64,000 bases of DNA from NCBI GenBank assembly GCA_008363215.1, contig RHKP01000011.1, positions 1 through 64,000 on the forward strand, in the 5' to 3' direction. A model generated the notes under the pieces. The model was not told the origin of the DNA, made no database searches, and saw only the letters and a program-made list of their open reading frames with translations. Positions 36,265-48,607 of this stretch are shown here, one piece after another (the first letter of the stretch is position 1; each line of letters opens with the position of its first letter). The translations under genes and the position numbers were made by a program. This DNA comes from Cyanobacteria bacterium CYA (GTDB lineage Bacteria > Planctomycetota > Phycisphaerae > Phycisphaerales > UBA1924).

Positions 36265-37212
36265 ATGCGAATCGTCTCGCTCATGCCATCGGCCACCCAG
36301 ACCCTCGTGCTCCTGCACGCTTCCGGTGATCTGGTCGCCTGTTCTCACGACTGCCGGGCCGATGCTCGACTCCCCCGGCTCACCTCCCAGCCTACCGGGA
36401 GGGGGGCTTATTCGCTCGTCTCCGAATGGCTTGTACGCGACATTGATCCCGCAGGCCACCCGCTTTACACGCTCGATACAGACCGATTGGCCTCCCTCAA
36501 GCCTGATCTGGTCATTTTTTCCTCCGACCTTCTTGATCCGGGAGTCGTTCACGCGGCCGCTCATCACAGATCGGCTGAAACCGGTCTTGCACCGACTCTG
36601 CTCGACCTGCAACCTCGCACCATCGAGGACATCTTCGACGACGTGCTCCGAATCGGGCAGGCGTGCGGACGGACCGCCGCAGCCGAGGCTCTGACTGTCC
36701 AACTCCGGGCGCGAATGTACGAAGCCCAGGAGTACGTGGCCTCGTTTGAGCCCCGTCGACCAGTGGTTGCCTTGCTGGAGTGGACGTCGCCGCTGGTGTT
36801 GGCAGGTCATTGGCGGGTGCAGATGATCGAGCGTGCAGGGGGAGAACACCCGTGGAACCCGACCGTGCCGGCGCATGGCGCGGGGGCGGCCGCCGGGCCG
36901 CAGCAGGCACAACGCCGCGCCGGTCCGCCCATTTCCACCTCACCCCTGTCCATTTCCCACGCCCGCCCGGATTCGGTTGTCATTGCGGTGCCCGGCGCCT
37001 CGCTCGAACAGGCCGGCGCCTTGGCAGACCTGCTGCTTGCCGAACCGTGGTTTGCCGATCTTCCGGCCGTCCGCAGGGGGCAGGCTGCCGTGGTCGATGG
37101 CCGGATGTTTCACGAGCCGGGTCCGAATTTGGTGGACGCCTGCGACTGGCTGGTCGGGTGGGTGCAGGATCGACCCCACCTGCTTGGAGGGGTGTCATGG
37201 CGACCTCTCTAG
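36265..37212 (+). CDS. Cobalamin-type ABC substrate-binding protein, cytoplasmic form
   Basis: 315 residues. Seen: MRIVSLMPSATQTLVLLHASGDLVACSHDC, LASLKPDLVIFSSDLLDPG, LLDLQPRTIEDIFDDVLRIG, VVALLEWTSPLVLAGHWRVQMIERAGGEHPW, PGASLEQAGALADLLL and GRMFHEPGPNLVDACDWL, the two-lobe BtuF/FepB fold. There is no signal peptide, as in the soluble cobalamin-binding-like proteins whose role is uncertain. No permease or ATPase gene is adjacent. Divergent from gspD with about 70 bases between starts. Confidence 0.8.
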   Translation: MRIVSLMPSATQTLVLLHASGDLVACSHDCRADARLPRLTSQPTGRGAYSLVSEWLVRDIDPAGHPLYTLDTDRLASLKPDLVIFSSDLLDPGVVHAAAHHRSAETGLAPTLLDLQPRTIEDIFDDVLRIGQACGRTAAAEALTVQLRARMYEAQEYVASFEPRRPVVALLEWTSPLVLAGHWRVQMIERAGGEHPWNPTVPAHGAGAAAGPQQAQRRAGPPISTSPLSISHARPDSVVIAVPGASLEQAGALADLLLAEPWFADLPAVRRGQAAVVDGRMFHEPGPNLVDACDWLVGWVQDRPHLLGGVSWRPL

Positions 37213-37241
37213 GCCGCACCAGACCGATACAGAAAGTGGAA

Positions 37242-37314
<73 letters not shown>

Positions 37315-37344
37315 GCGGCGCCCGCACGGGGGCCGGCGAGGGCA

Positions 37345-37373
37345 AGTTTAGCGCGGGGTATGGCGTGTGGCAA
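37345..37373 (-). promoter_or_regulatory. Promoter of tRNA-Lys, TTGCCA-17-TAAACT
   Basis: On the minus strand TTGCCA (37368-37373) and TAAACT (37345-37350) are separated by 17 bases, about 30 bases upstream of the tRNA 5' end. Fits a housekeeping sigma-70 type promoter. The rest of 37315-37627 shows no gene. Confidence 0.6.
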
Positions 37374-37627
37374 AGGGCATCAGGCATGCGAGGCAGCCGC
37401 GCGGAGGTTCAACCTTGCCCCGGGGGATGGACGATGCGTGCCTGCCCGGGCGGGGTTGCGCCGGGGCGGGGTCAATTGACAACCGGGGGGCGTGGTTCTA
37501 CCGTCCCGCTGCTCCGGAACGGGTAAACCCGGGGTTCGTTGGCAAAGTTCACGCCGGTTGAGACGGTTCGGGCACGCCGGACCTCGTGGCCTGTGAGCCG
37601 ATCGGTGATGCGAAGGAGCGGTTCGGC

Positions 37628-37828
37628 ATGCAACCCACCCATCGTCAGTCCTATGGACGTTCGCGCCGGCGTCGATCGCATCACGCATTGACGCCCAAGA
37701 GCCCGACCATCTGCCCTCTGAGCGGCACGCCGAAGATGCATCATCGCGCCTGTTCGCAGAGCGGGTACGTGCGTCCCGGGCTGGTCATTCGAGTCAAGAA
37801 GCTGGGAATCGGAGTTGCCAAGGACTAA
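37628..37828 (+). CDS. rpmF: 50S ribosomal protein L32
   Basis: 66 residues from ATG 37628 with an AAGGAG site ten bases upstream. Basic N-terminal part (THRQSYGRSRRRRSHHALTPKS) then CPLSGTPKMHHRACSQSGYVRPGLVI, the L32 pattern. The zinc ribbon is degenerate: each CxxC position reads CxxS, so only two of four cysteines remain. This is common among zinc-independent L32 variants, though they usually lose all four. Followed by plsX after 40 bases, the conserved rpmF-plsX order. Confidence 0.85.
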   Translation: MQPTHRQSYGRSRRRRSHHALTPKSPTICPLSGTPKMHHRACSQSGYVRPGLVIRVKKLGIGVAKD

Positions 37829-37868
37829 TCACGTCAAGTGCGGTTCCCAAGGGCGGGGGTAGCCGTCA

Positions 37869-38903
37869 ATGCGCCTTGCTGTCGACGTCATGGGTGGCGA
37901 TCATGCCCCGGAAGCGGTGCTGAAGGGATGCATCAGGGCGCTGGATCTGCTGGAGTCCGGCGACGAACTGGTCTTGGTCGGAACTGCGGACCTGATCAAC
38001 GAACTGATGCGTGAGTGGGGGGTGTCCGACCCGCGCATTACGATCGATCACGCCCCCGACACCATCGAGATGCACGAGTCGCCCGCCAAGGCGGTGCGCA
38101 GCAAGCCCGACTCGTCGATCGTGCGCATGGCGCTGCTCGGCTCGAAGAAGGTCGATCGTCCGTGTGACGTGGTCCTAAGCGCGGGCAACACCGGCGCGTG
38201 TGTGGCGGCGGCGATCATGCACATGAAGCGTCTGCCGGGCGTGCATCGTCCCGGAATTGCAGTGACGATTCCGGCGTTTCACGGTCCGATCGTGCTGTGC
38301 GACGCGGGGGCCAATCCTGAGCCGCGGGCCACGCACCTGTGGCAATACGCGATCATGGCCGACACATACTCCAAGCACGTGCTTGGGACGAAGAACCCGC
38401 GTGTGGCGCTGATGAACATCGGGTCGGAAGAGGGCAAGGGCTCGGACCTGGTGAAGGAAGCCCGCGACCTTCTGCGCGAGACGCCGGACATCAACTACAT
38501 CGGGTACGTCGAGGGGCGTGACTTCTTCGCCGGCGCCGCCGACGTGATTGTGACCGACGGGTTCGTCGGCAATACGATTCTCAAAATGGCCGAGGGCATG
38601 GCCAAGAGTCTGTTCGAGGCGATCGCGCAGGAGATATTCGAACTTGACCCCGACCTGGCGTTGCAGTTCGAGCCGGTCGTCAAGCAGATCTACGCGAAGA
38701 ACGACTACCACGAGTACGGCGGGGCGCCGCTTCTGGGCGTCAACGGCGCGATGATGATCGCGCACGGATCGAGCCAGCCCCGGACCATCACGGCCGCGAT
38801 CCGCAACAGCAAGGCGTTCGTGCGGACGGCGACGAACGAGGCGATCGTGGCGCGGATCGCGGAGATCGAGAGCCGCATGGGCCCGGTGGTCGAGCGCGCC
38901 TGA
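37869..38903 (+). CDS. plsX: Phosphate acyltransferase PlsX
   Basis: 344 residues. Known role: makes acyl-phosphate from acyl-ACP, the first step of phospholipid synthesis through PlsY. Seen: MRLAVDVMGGDHAPEAVLKG, IEMHESPAKAVRSKPDSSI, VVLSAGNTGACVAAAIMHMKRLPGVHRPGIAV, LCDAGANPEPRATHLWQYA, LMNIGSEEGKGSDLVKEA, VTDGFVGNTILKMAEG, and YGGAPLLGVNG. All conserved blocks are present. A hairpin terminator follows; fabH, the usual next gene, lies 1.1 kb away beyond an oppositely oriented gene. Confidence 0.97.
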   Translation: MRLAVDVMGGDHAPEAVLKGCIRALDLLESGDELVLVGTADLINELMREWGVSDPRITIDHAPDTIEMHESPAKAVRSKPDSSIVRMALLGSKKVDRPCDVVLSAGNTGACVAAAIMHMKRLPGVHRPGIAVTIPAFHGPIVLCDAGANPEPRATHLWQYAIMADTYSKHVLGTKNPRVALMNIGSEEGKGSDLVKEARDLLRETPDINYIGYVEGRDFFAGAADVIVTDGFVGNTILKMAEGMAKSLFEAIAQEIFELDPDLALQFEPVVKQIYAKNDYHEYGGAPLLGVNGAMMIAHGSSQPRTITAAIRNSKAFVRTATNEAIVARIAEIESRMGPVVERA

Positions 38904-38937
38904 TCGGGCAAGAGGCACAAGCAGACAAAAAGGAGAA

Positions 38938-38972
38938 GGGAGCATTCCGAGTGGAACGCTCCCTGTGGTTTT
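38938..38972. terminator. Bidirectional terminator between plsX and a PEP-CTERM gene
   Basis: GGGAGCATTCC (38938-38948) pairs with GGAACGCTCCC (38953-38963), with one A-C mismatch and a 4-base loop. TTTT follows on the plus side and an A-run (38925-38932) on the left gives a T-run to minus-strand transcripts. Confidence 0.8.
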
Positions 38973-38990
38973 GTGCCGAGTGAGGCGTGA

Positions 38991-39524
38991 TCAGGCGCGG
39001 CGGCGACGGGCGACGAGCCCGCCAAGGCCGACAAGAGCGATCGTAGCCGGGGCCGGGATGGTGAACGACACGTTGTCAACCACGAAGCCCTCGCCCGAGT
39101 TGGCTTCCTGCCAGACGACGCGGACGATGCCCGCGCCCGACAAGGTGATGAAATCGGCCGCACTGGCGGACACGCTGTCGACCAGGTTGTTGTTCGCGTC
39201 GTAGGCCCAGCCGTTGATGTAGTCCACTTCGCCGTCGTAGCGTCCGTTGATGAGGTTCTCAAAGGAGACAGATTGCACGGCCTGACTGAAGTCGACGGTG
39301 ATGGGACCGGCGTCGAAGGTGCTCGACAGAACGTGCCCGGCATTGCCGAACAAGGATCCAAAGTCGCGGATTTCAAGCCCGGGGCCGGTGAAGGTCACGT
39401 TGGTTCCCTGGGAACTGAGGATCAGCGTCTCACCGGCGATGCCGCCGACTGCCACGGCTTCAAAGTCAAAGTCCTGGGCAAGCGAGACCGAGGCGGCGAG
39501 GCTCATGACGACAAGAAACGACAT
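38991..39524 (-). CDS. PEP-CTERM secreted protein, start region interrupted
   Basis: 177 residues from ATG 39524. A hydrophobic signal (FLVVMSLAASVSLAQ), a beta-rich body (VTFTGPGLEIRDFGSLFGN, ITVDFSQAVQSVSFENL, VVDNVSFTI) and the sorting tail PAPATIALVGLGGLVARRRRA. The best ribosome site (AGGAGAG) is spaced for an ATG at 39533, but that frame reads ATG AAG TAA, then ATG of the call. The present start has no basic N-terminus. Either translation restarts at TAAATG or the start was damaged by a nonsense change at codon 3. The gene lies between plsX and fabH in opposite orientation. Confidence 0.75.
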   Translation of the reverse strand: MSFLVVMSLAASVSLAQDFDFEAVAVGGIAGETLILSSQGTNVTFTGPGLEIRDFGSLFGNAGHVLSSTFDAGPITVDFSQAVQSVSFENLINGRYDGEVDYINGWAYDANNNLVDSVSASAADFITLSGAGIVRVVWQEANSGEGFVVDNVSFTIPAPATIALVGLGGLVARRRRA

Positions 39525-39533
39525 TTACTTCAT

Positions 39534-39980
39534 GGTTTCTCTCCTACAAGACTGGCTTCTCACGCAGTGTCCGCTCCCGCCCGGTCGGGTTCCTCTTGAA
39601 CAAACACCGCAAAGGCGGGGTTCGGCCGGCGCCCTCAACAACACCAGAGCGCACCATCATCGGCCACTTACAGCGAACCGGACGAGTGTACCGGCATCCG
39701 CGATGAGGCGTCAAGGGAAAAACGACCTCGAACACGAGGCATCAAGTCGAAATGGCAAGATGTAACCCTCAGTGAAGGGGCCGGGCCTGCGCCGGCGCTT
39801 CCGGCTTTGCGGGCGCGGCGGCGGGCCGATCCGGTGAACTCCGAGGCTGCACACGAGCACCGGACCGCTGCGGGCGGTGGGGCGGCAACGCTACTATTCG
39901 CAGGTCCCAGGGGGTCGCAGAACCGGATCGGCGTGAACAGGTGGGGATTCGGCGGGGAAACCCCGTCCGACGGGAGAGCG
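39534..39980. other. Divergent intergenic region before fabH
   Basis: No gene with a ribosome site is seen in these 447 bases. The fabH frame is open upstream to 39807 but the added 58 residues look unlike protein and the fabH core begins after 39981. Promoters for both flanking genes probably lie here; I could not place them with confidence. Confidence 0.5.
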
Positions 39981-41003
39981 ATGAACACGACTGTCCCACA
40001 AAACAGCGGGTGGCCGAGCGTCGGGGTGAAGATTACCGGAACGGGGATGTACGTCCCCCCCAGTCTGATCACCAACACCGATCTTGAAGCGATGATGGAT
40101 ACGTCGGACGAGTGGATTCTGCAGCGGACGGGGATTTCGACTCGCCACCGGGCGCTTCCGGGACAGTCGCTGCGGCATCTGGCGGTGGAGGCGGGGCGCG
40201 CGACGCTGGTTGACGCGGGACTGAGCATCAAGGACATCGACCTGCTGATCCTGGCCACGGTGGGGGCCGAGACCACCTGCCCGGCGACGGCGTGCCGCGT
40301 GGTGGATGAACTGGGCGGCGGGAACGCGGGGGCGCTGGACCTGGTGGCCGCCTGCTCAGGCTTTGTGTACAGCATGAATCTGGCGCACAACATGATCCGG
40401 TGTGGTCCGATGCGGCGCGTGATGGTTATCGGGGCTGAGCACCTGACGCAGTTCTGCGAGTACACCACGCGCGGGCGCGGAACGGCGATCCTGTTCGGAG
40501 ACGCGGCGGCGGGCGCCGTGTTCGAGGCCTGCCCCGATCCGTCGCGCGGAGTGCTGGCTCAGGCGATGCACTCGGACGGCTCGGGTTGGAAGGATCTGTT
40601 CCTGCCCCACCTGGCGCGAGACTTTCCGCCGGACGCGGAAGACCGCGACATGCTCGGCGTGCTGCACATGAACGGGCGAGCCGTCTTCAAGTTCGCCGTC
40701 AAGACATTCTGCGACCTGATCGACGACACGCTGCGGAAAGCGTCGATGCGGGCGGACGAGGTGGACATGTTCGTGTGCCACCAGTCCAATGTCCGCATTC
40801 TTGATGCGGCCCGCGAACGCTTCGGTATTCCGGCCGAGAGGTTGTACGTGAACATTGACCGCTACGGGAACACGTCGGCGGCCTCGGTGCCGATCTGCCT
40901 GGACGAGTTGCGCAAAGCCGGCCGGGCCTGCGACGGACACAAGGTGATGTTCGTCGCGTTCGGCGGCGGGCTGACGTGGGCCAGCAGCCTCTGGCAGTTG
41001 TGA
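39981..41003 (+). CDS. fabH: 3-oxoacyl-ACP synthase III
   Basis: 340 residues from ATG 39981 with a GGGAGAG site. Known role: condenses acetyl-CoA with malonyl-ACP to start fatty acid synthesis. Seen: GTGMYVPPSLITNTDLEAMMDTSDEWILQRTGI, LDLVAACSGFVYSMNLA with catalytic C125, LFGDAAAGAV, CHQSNVRILDAA with H267, and RYGNTSAASVPICLDEL with N297, the full Cys-His-Asn triad. It is separated from rpmF-plsX by a PEP-CTERM gene. The C-terminal WASSLWQL matches the family. Confidence 0.96.
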   Translation: MNTTVPQNSGWPSVGVKITGTGMYVPPSLITNTDLEAMMDTSDEWILQRTGISTRHRALPGQSLRHLAVEAGRATLVDAGLSIKDIDLLILATVGAETTCPATACRVVDELGGGNAGALDLVAACSGFVYSMNLAHNMIRCGPMRRVMVIGAEHLTQFCEYTTRGRGTAILFGDAAAGAVFEACPDPSRGVLAQAMHSDGSGWKDLFLPHLARDFPPDAEDRDMLGVLHMNGRAVFKFAVKTFCDLIDDTLRKASMRADEVDMFVCHQSNVRILDAARERFGIPAERLYVNIDRYGNTSAASVPICLDELRKAGRACDGHKVMFVAFGGGLTWASSLWQL

Positions 41004-41004
41004 G

Positions 41005-41976
41005 TCAGACGACGCGATTGGGCGGTTCACGTCGTTCAAGGATGGCCTGCGCGTTGTCGGCCACCATCTGCGTCATCATCTCGCGGAAGCGGACTTCGGC
41101 GCTTCCTATGTGCGGGGTGAGCACGGTGTTGGGGGCGCTGAGCAGGTCGGGGTGAATGGTCGGCTCATTCTCGTACACGTCGAGCCCTGCGCCCCAGATT
41201 CGACCCTCGTGCAGGGCGCGCGCCAGGGCGGCTTCGTCCACCGTCGGGCCGCGCGAGGTGTTGACGAGGATGGCGTGCGGGCACATGAGCGCCAGGCGGC
41301 GTTCGTCGATCAGGTGGGTGGTCTCGGGCGTGAGCGGGGTATGGATGGAGACCACATCGGCGCGACGCAGCCCGTCGTCGAGATCGACGCGCTCGCCCGC
41401 CAGCGGGGCCAGTTCAAACTCCCAGTGCTTCGAGCGGGCCGTGTACAGGATCTTCATTCCCCACGCATGCGCGCGCAGGGCGGTCGCAAGACCGATCCGC
41501 CCGGCCCCGACGATCAGCAGGGTGCGCCCGGTCAGGTCGCGCCCGAGCCACTCGGCCATGCCGAGCGGGCCTTTGGCCGGGTACTCGGGACTGCGGGCGT
41601 AGCGGTCGGCTTCGATGAGGCGCCGGGCGGTCGCAAGGATGAGCAGCCAGGCCAGATCGGCGGTGCCCTCGGTGACGACGTTGGGCGTGTTGGTGACGAT
41701 CAACCCGCGTTGCCGGCAGGTGGCCAGATCGATGTTGTTGACGCCGACGGCAAAGTTGCACACGCCGCGCAGGTCAGGTCCGGCCGCGTCGAGCAGCGCG
41801 GCGTCGACCCGCTCGGTGAACATGGGGACGAGGACATGGGCGCCTCGGACGAAGCCGAGCAGGGCGTCGCGCTGCGGGAGCCCATCGCCCAGAACGTCCA
41901 CCCGGGCGCCGGGGACGACCAGTTTGCCGGGGACTTTGCGAGTGACGGCCACGCGGGGGAGGGAAGGCTGACTCAT
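41005..41976 (-). CDS. D-2-hydroxyacid dehydrogenase (glyoxylate/hydroxypyruvate reductase-like)
   Basis: 323 residues from ATG 41976. Seen: NFAVGVNNIDLATCRQRGLIVTNTPNVVTEGTADLAWLLIL, the NAD(P) loop LLIVGAGRIGLATALRAHAWGMKILYTARSKH, VVSIHTPLTPETTHLID, VNTSRGPTVDEAALARAL, GLDVYENEP and LTPHIGSA. These give the Arg-Glu-His catalytic set of the family. TARSKH after the second strand hints at an NADPH preference. It abuts the fabH stop on the opposite strand. Exact substrate not determined. Confidence 0.92.
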   Translation of the reverse strand: MSQPSLPRVAVTRKVPGKLVVPGARVDVLGDGLPQRDALLGFVRGAHVLVPMFTERVDAALLDAAGPDLRGVCNFAVGVNNIDLATCRQRGLIVTNTPNVVTEGTADLAWLLILATARRLIEADRYARSPEYPAKGPLGMAEWLGRDLTGRTLLIVGAGRIGLATALRAHAWGMKILYTARSKHWEFELAPLAGERVDLDDGLRRADVVSIHTPLTPETTHLIDERRLALMCPHAILVNTSRGPTVDEAALARALHEGRIWGAGLDVYENEPTIHPDLLSAPNTVLTPHIGSAEVRFREMMTQMVADNAQAILERREPPNRVV

Positions 41977-42023
41977 GCGCAAACCGTAGACTGAACGGAT
42001 CGCCAAGGGAGGCAGGTCAGGGC

Positions 42024-42767
42024 GTGCGATTGCTGGCGTGGAACATCCTGCACGGGGGCGGAACACGGCGCACGCCGGGGATTGTGCTCTCGATCCTGGA
42101 GCACCAGCCCGATGTGATCGTGCTGAGCGAGTTTCGCATGATGATGGGCGGGCAGATGGCGGGGGTCTTGGCCGATCATGGGTGGAAGCACCGGCACGCG
42201 ACCCCGCTGGAGGACGGGCGGAACGGAATGGTCATCCTGTCGCGAGTGCCTCTCGAGCCGGGGCCTTGCCCGCTGCCGGAGCACCGGCGGGGTTTGTGCG
42301 CCGAGTTGGAGGGCGGGTTGATCGTGACGGCGGTGCATATTCCCGACGCGCGGGCGGGTGACCACCACGCGGTGGGGCGCAAGGCGGCGTCATGGGCGGG
42401 GCTGCTCGAGCACGCAGGGTGTCGGCGCGAGGAAAAGCACGTGATTATCGGGGATTTCAACACCGGCAGGCACCGGCTGGATGAGGCGGAGTCGACGTTC
42501 ACCGCTACGGCATTGCTGGGGCGCCTGGCGACGATGGGGTACGTCGATGCGTACCGGGCGGCCGAGCCGTCGGGGCGCGCCTGGTCGTGGCAAAGCCATG
42601 CCGGACGGCGATTTCGGCTCGATCACGCGTTCGTTTCCGGGGGGCTGGCAGGGTGCGTGGGGCGTGTGGAATACTCGCATCGGGAGCGTCGGGAGCGGCT
42701 GTCGGACCACGCGGCGTTGATCGTGGAACTGGATTTCGAGCGGAAAAATGAAGGAAATCGCGGGTGA
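42024..42767 (+). CDS. Endonuclease/exonuclease/phosphatase family protein
   Basis: 247 residues from GTG 42024. Seen: LLAWNILHGGGTRRTPGIVLSILEHQPDVIVLSEF (metal-binding Asn and Glu), GMVILSRVPLE, HVIIGDFNTGRH (catalytic Asp and Asn), FRLDHAFVS and RLSDHAALIVEL (Asp-His pair). This is the DNase I-like fold; substrates range from DNA to phosphoesters and cannot be told. No signal peptide. Divergent from the dehydrogenase gene. Confidence 0.88.
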   Translation: MRLLAWNILHGGGTRRTPGIVLSILEHQPDVIVLSEFRMMMGGQMAGVLADHGWKHRHATPLEDGRNGMVILSRVPLEPGPCPLPEHRRGLCAELEGGLIVTAVHIPDARAGDHHAVGRKAASWAGLLEHAGCRREEKHVIIGDFNTGRHRLDEAESTFTATALLGRLATMGYVDAYRAAEPSGRAWSWQSHAGRRFRLDHAFVSGGLAGCVGRVEYSHRERRERLSDHAALIVELDFERKNEGNRG

Positions 42768-42864
42768 GGCTGAAAAAGCAGGGGAATTCGGCTTGCTGAT
42801 CCGATAATGTTGCGGTACAAACCTGCTTCGTTCATGCACGGAGCACAAGAACCGGAGTCCAGAG

Positions 42865-43254
42865 ATGGCCAAGAGAACAGCAAAACGGACCGCCAAGACC
42901 ACCGCCCCGAAACCTGCCGCCAAGAAGCCGACGAAGATCGTCTCGGCCGACAAGCCTCGCACGAAGAGCGAGATTTTCGGCACCTTGGCTGATTCGGTGG
43001 GGATCAGCAAGAAGGACGTGGCCGCCGTCTTCGACACCATGGGCGCGATGATCGCGGCGGACCTGAAGAAGGGCAAGGCCGAGCAGTTCACCGTGCCGGG
43101 GATGATGAAGATCACGGTCGTCCGCAAGCCGGCGACCAAAGCCCGTGAGGGGATCAATCCGTTCACCAAGGAGAAGACGGTTTTCAAGGCCAAACCGGCC
43201 CGCAACGTCGTCAAGGTCCGCCCGATGAAGGGGCTCAAGGACATGGTCTCCTGA
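42865..43254 (+). CDS. HU-family histone-like DNA-binding protein with basic N-terminal tail
   Basis: 129 residues. The first 30 are Lys/Ala/Thr-rich (MAKRTAKRTAKTTAPKPAAK), resembling eukaryotic H1 tails, and precede a normal HU/IHF core: KSEIFGTLADSVGISKKDVAAVFDTMGAMIAADLKKG, EQFTVPGMMKITVVRKPATKAREGINPFTKEKTVFKAKPARNVVKVRPMKGLKDMV. The DNA-binding arm (RKPATKAREGINPFTKE) contains the intercalating proline. Ends with a strong intrinsic terminator. Confidence 0.94.
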   Translation: MAKRTAKRTAKTTAPKPAAKKPTKIVSADKPRTKSEIFGTLADSVGISKKDVAAVFDTMGAMIAADLKKGKAEQFTVPGMMKITVVRKPATKAREGINPFTKEKTVFKAKPARNVVKVRPMKGLKDMVS

Positions 43255-43283
43255 ACTGTTCAGGACACGTCAGATGAACGTCG

Positions 43284-43317
43284 CGCGCCCGGGCCGATGC
43301 CCGGGCGCGTTGTTTTT
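43284..43317 (+). terminator. Intrinsic terminator of the HU gene
   Basis: CGCGCCCGGGC (43284-43294) and GCCCGGGCGCG (43299-43309) form a perfect 11-bp GC stem with loop CGAT, followed by TTGTTTTT. Textbook rho-independent terminator. Confidence 0.93.
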
Positions 43318-43369
43318 CCCGATTGCGCGGCGACAGCACAGCCGGCGGGGCGTCAACACCTGCGGCGCG

Positions 43370-43738
43370 TCAGCATTGCAGCCTCAGTCGGTTGCCATAG
43401 TGCAGTTCGAGATAGCGGGCCACGTAATCCACGATGGACTGGCAGTCGGGGATGTCGGGGTTGTTGGTGCGTCCCATCGGCTCAAATCGCATGCCCTTGA
43501 AACGGACGACCGCGTCCTCGACCGTCAGCCCGTACTGAAGGGCGATACTGAAAGCCCGGCAGAAAGCCTGGCACATGCCCGAGAGGGCCGAGCCTTCCTT
43601 GGCGACTTTGATGAAGATCTCCCCCGGGGTGCCGTCCTCGTACAGACCCACGGTCAGGTAGCCCTCGTAGTTGCTCACGCTGAACTTGTGCGTGACCGAA
43701 TGGCGGGTCGAGGGCAGACTGCGGCGGGTTGCGATCAT
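43370..43738 (-). CDS. TSCPD-domain protein (NrdJ C-terminal domain homologue)
   Basis: 122 residues from ATG 43738, chosen for the AAGGAGG about 12 bases upstream; the frame is open to 43879. Seen: HKFSVSNYEGYLTVGLYEDGTPGEIFIKVAKEGSALSGMCQAFCRAFSIALQYGLTVEDAVVRFKGMRFEPMGRTNNPDIPDCQSIVDYVARYL. This is the small domain at the end of B12-dependent ribonucleotide reductases, here as a stand-alone protein. No NrdJ catalytic gene is nearby. A role as reductase accessory is inferred only from homology. Confidence 0.88.
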   Translation of the reverse strand: MIATRRSLPSTRHSVTHKFSVSNYEGYLTVGLYEDGTPGEIFIKVAKEGSALSGMCQAFCRAFSIALQYGLTVEDAVVRFKGMRFEPMGRTNNPDIPDCQSIVDYVARYLELHYGNRLRLQC

Positions 43739-43908
43739 GGGCTGAGCATCCTCCTTGACGCCTGGCATGGTTTGGCCGGTCGAGTCCATCGCGGGCACTG
43801 TAGCCCGAGCCGGCTTTGGCCGAACTGCCTGAGCCGGGCACCGAGAATATCGGGCTTGCCCGCGCCGTGCGCTCAACAATCGCAGACACCCCCGGTTCGG
43901 GCCAGGCG

Positions 43909-44298
43909 ATGTGGATGAGGCTTGCTTCGCCCTCCTGTCCGGTCGATACTTCTCCCGGGATGGAACCTTTCGGCCCGGAGACTTCGGCCCGTCCGCGGGC
44001 GCTGCTCAGCGGGGTGACGCTGCTGATTGCGCTGACGCTGTCGGTGCGCGTGCTCGACGCGGCCTACGCCGTACCGGCCTTTCGTCCCATGGTGGCGCAG
44101 GCGGCGGTGCGGTTGCTGGCCTCGGCGGGCGAACTGGAATCTCACAAGCCCGCGGAGAGCGCACGACCCGCCCACTTCCGTCCGGTGGCGGTTTCACTCG
44201 TTCTGGGCGGGCCGGGCGAAACGGCGTCTGCCGGACCCATCGCCCCCCTGCGGTGCGAACTGCTGAATCTGCCGCCTCCCTCAAGCGTGCATGCCTGA
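43909..44298 (+). CDS. Hypothetical single-helix membrane protein
   Basis: About 129 residues from ATG 43909 (an upstream in-frame ATG at 43816 is possible; neither has a good ribosome site). One hydrophobic helix (LLSGVTLLIALTLSVRVLDAAYA), then a short extracytoplasmic part with no recognised domain. It lies 136 bases upstream of secA on the same strand. No family recognised. Confidence 0.45.
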   Translation: MWMRLASPSCPVDTSPGMEPFGPETSARPRALLSGVTLLIALTLSVRVLDAAYAVPAFRPMVAQAAVRLLASAGELESHKPAESARPAHFRPVAVSLVLGGPGETASAGPIAPLRCELLNLPPPSSVHA

Positions 44299-44433
44299 GT
44301 CGCTGCGCGCCCGCACTGGTGGGCGCGTCCGTCCCCGCATGAACATGGCCCGAAAGCAGGCAGACCTGCTCGGGTTCCGCGCCCCTTCCGATTCCCCTTG
44401 GCGCCCCGGCGCACCCACGAAAGAAGCAGATTC

Positions 44434-48456
<4,023 letters not shown>

Positions 48457-48573
48457 AGGCCGCACGAACTCCGATCAACGGCACGTCGGCGGATCTTGCG
48501 GGCTGTCCGGGGCGTATACGCTTGCATCAGGCGGGTGGCCGCCCCGTCGTCGGCTTGTCGGGTCGAGCCGCGG

Positions 48574-48579
48574 TATGCT
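48574..48579 (+). promoter_or_regulatory. Candidate -10 element TATGCT before pseudopilin gene
   Basis: TATGCT 29 bases upstream of ATG 48608, a distance fitting a short leader with the GGGGAG site. Confidence 0.35.
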
Positions 48580-48607
48580 CGTCGCTTCTCGTGCTCATTG
48601 GGGAGTC

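Noticed and set aside
38991-39533. Use of TAA/TAG as sense codons in PEP-CTERM genes
   Set aside because: All other genes in the window end normally at TAA, TAG and TGA and show no internal stops, so recoding is not supported.
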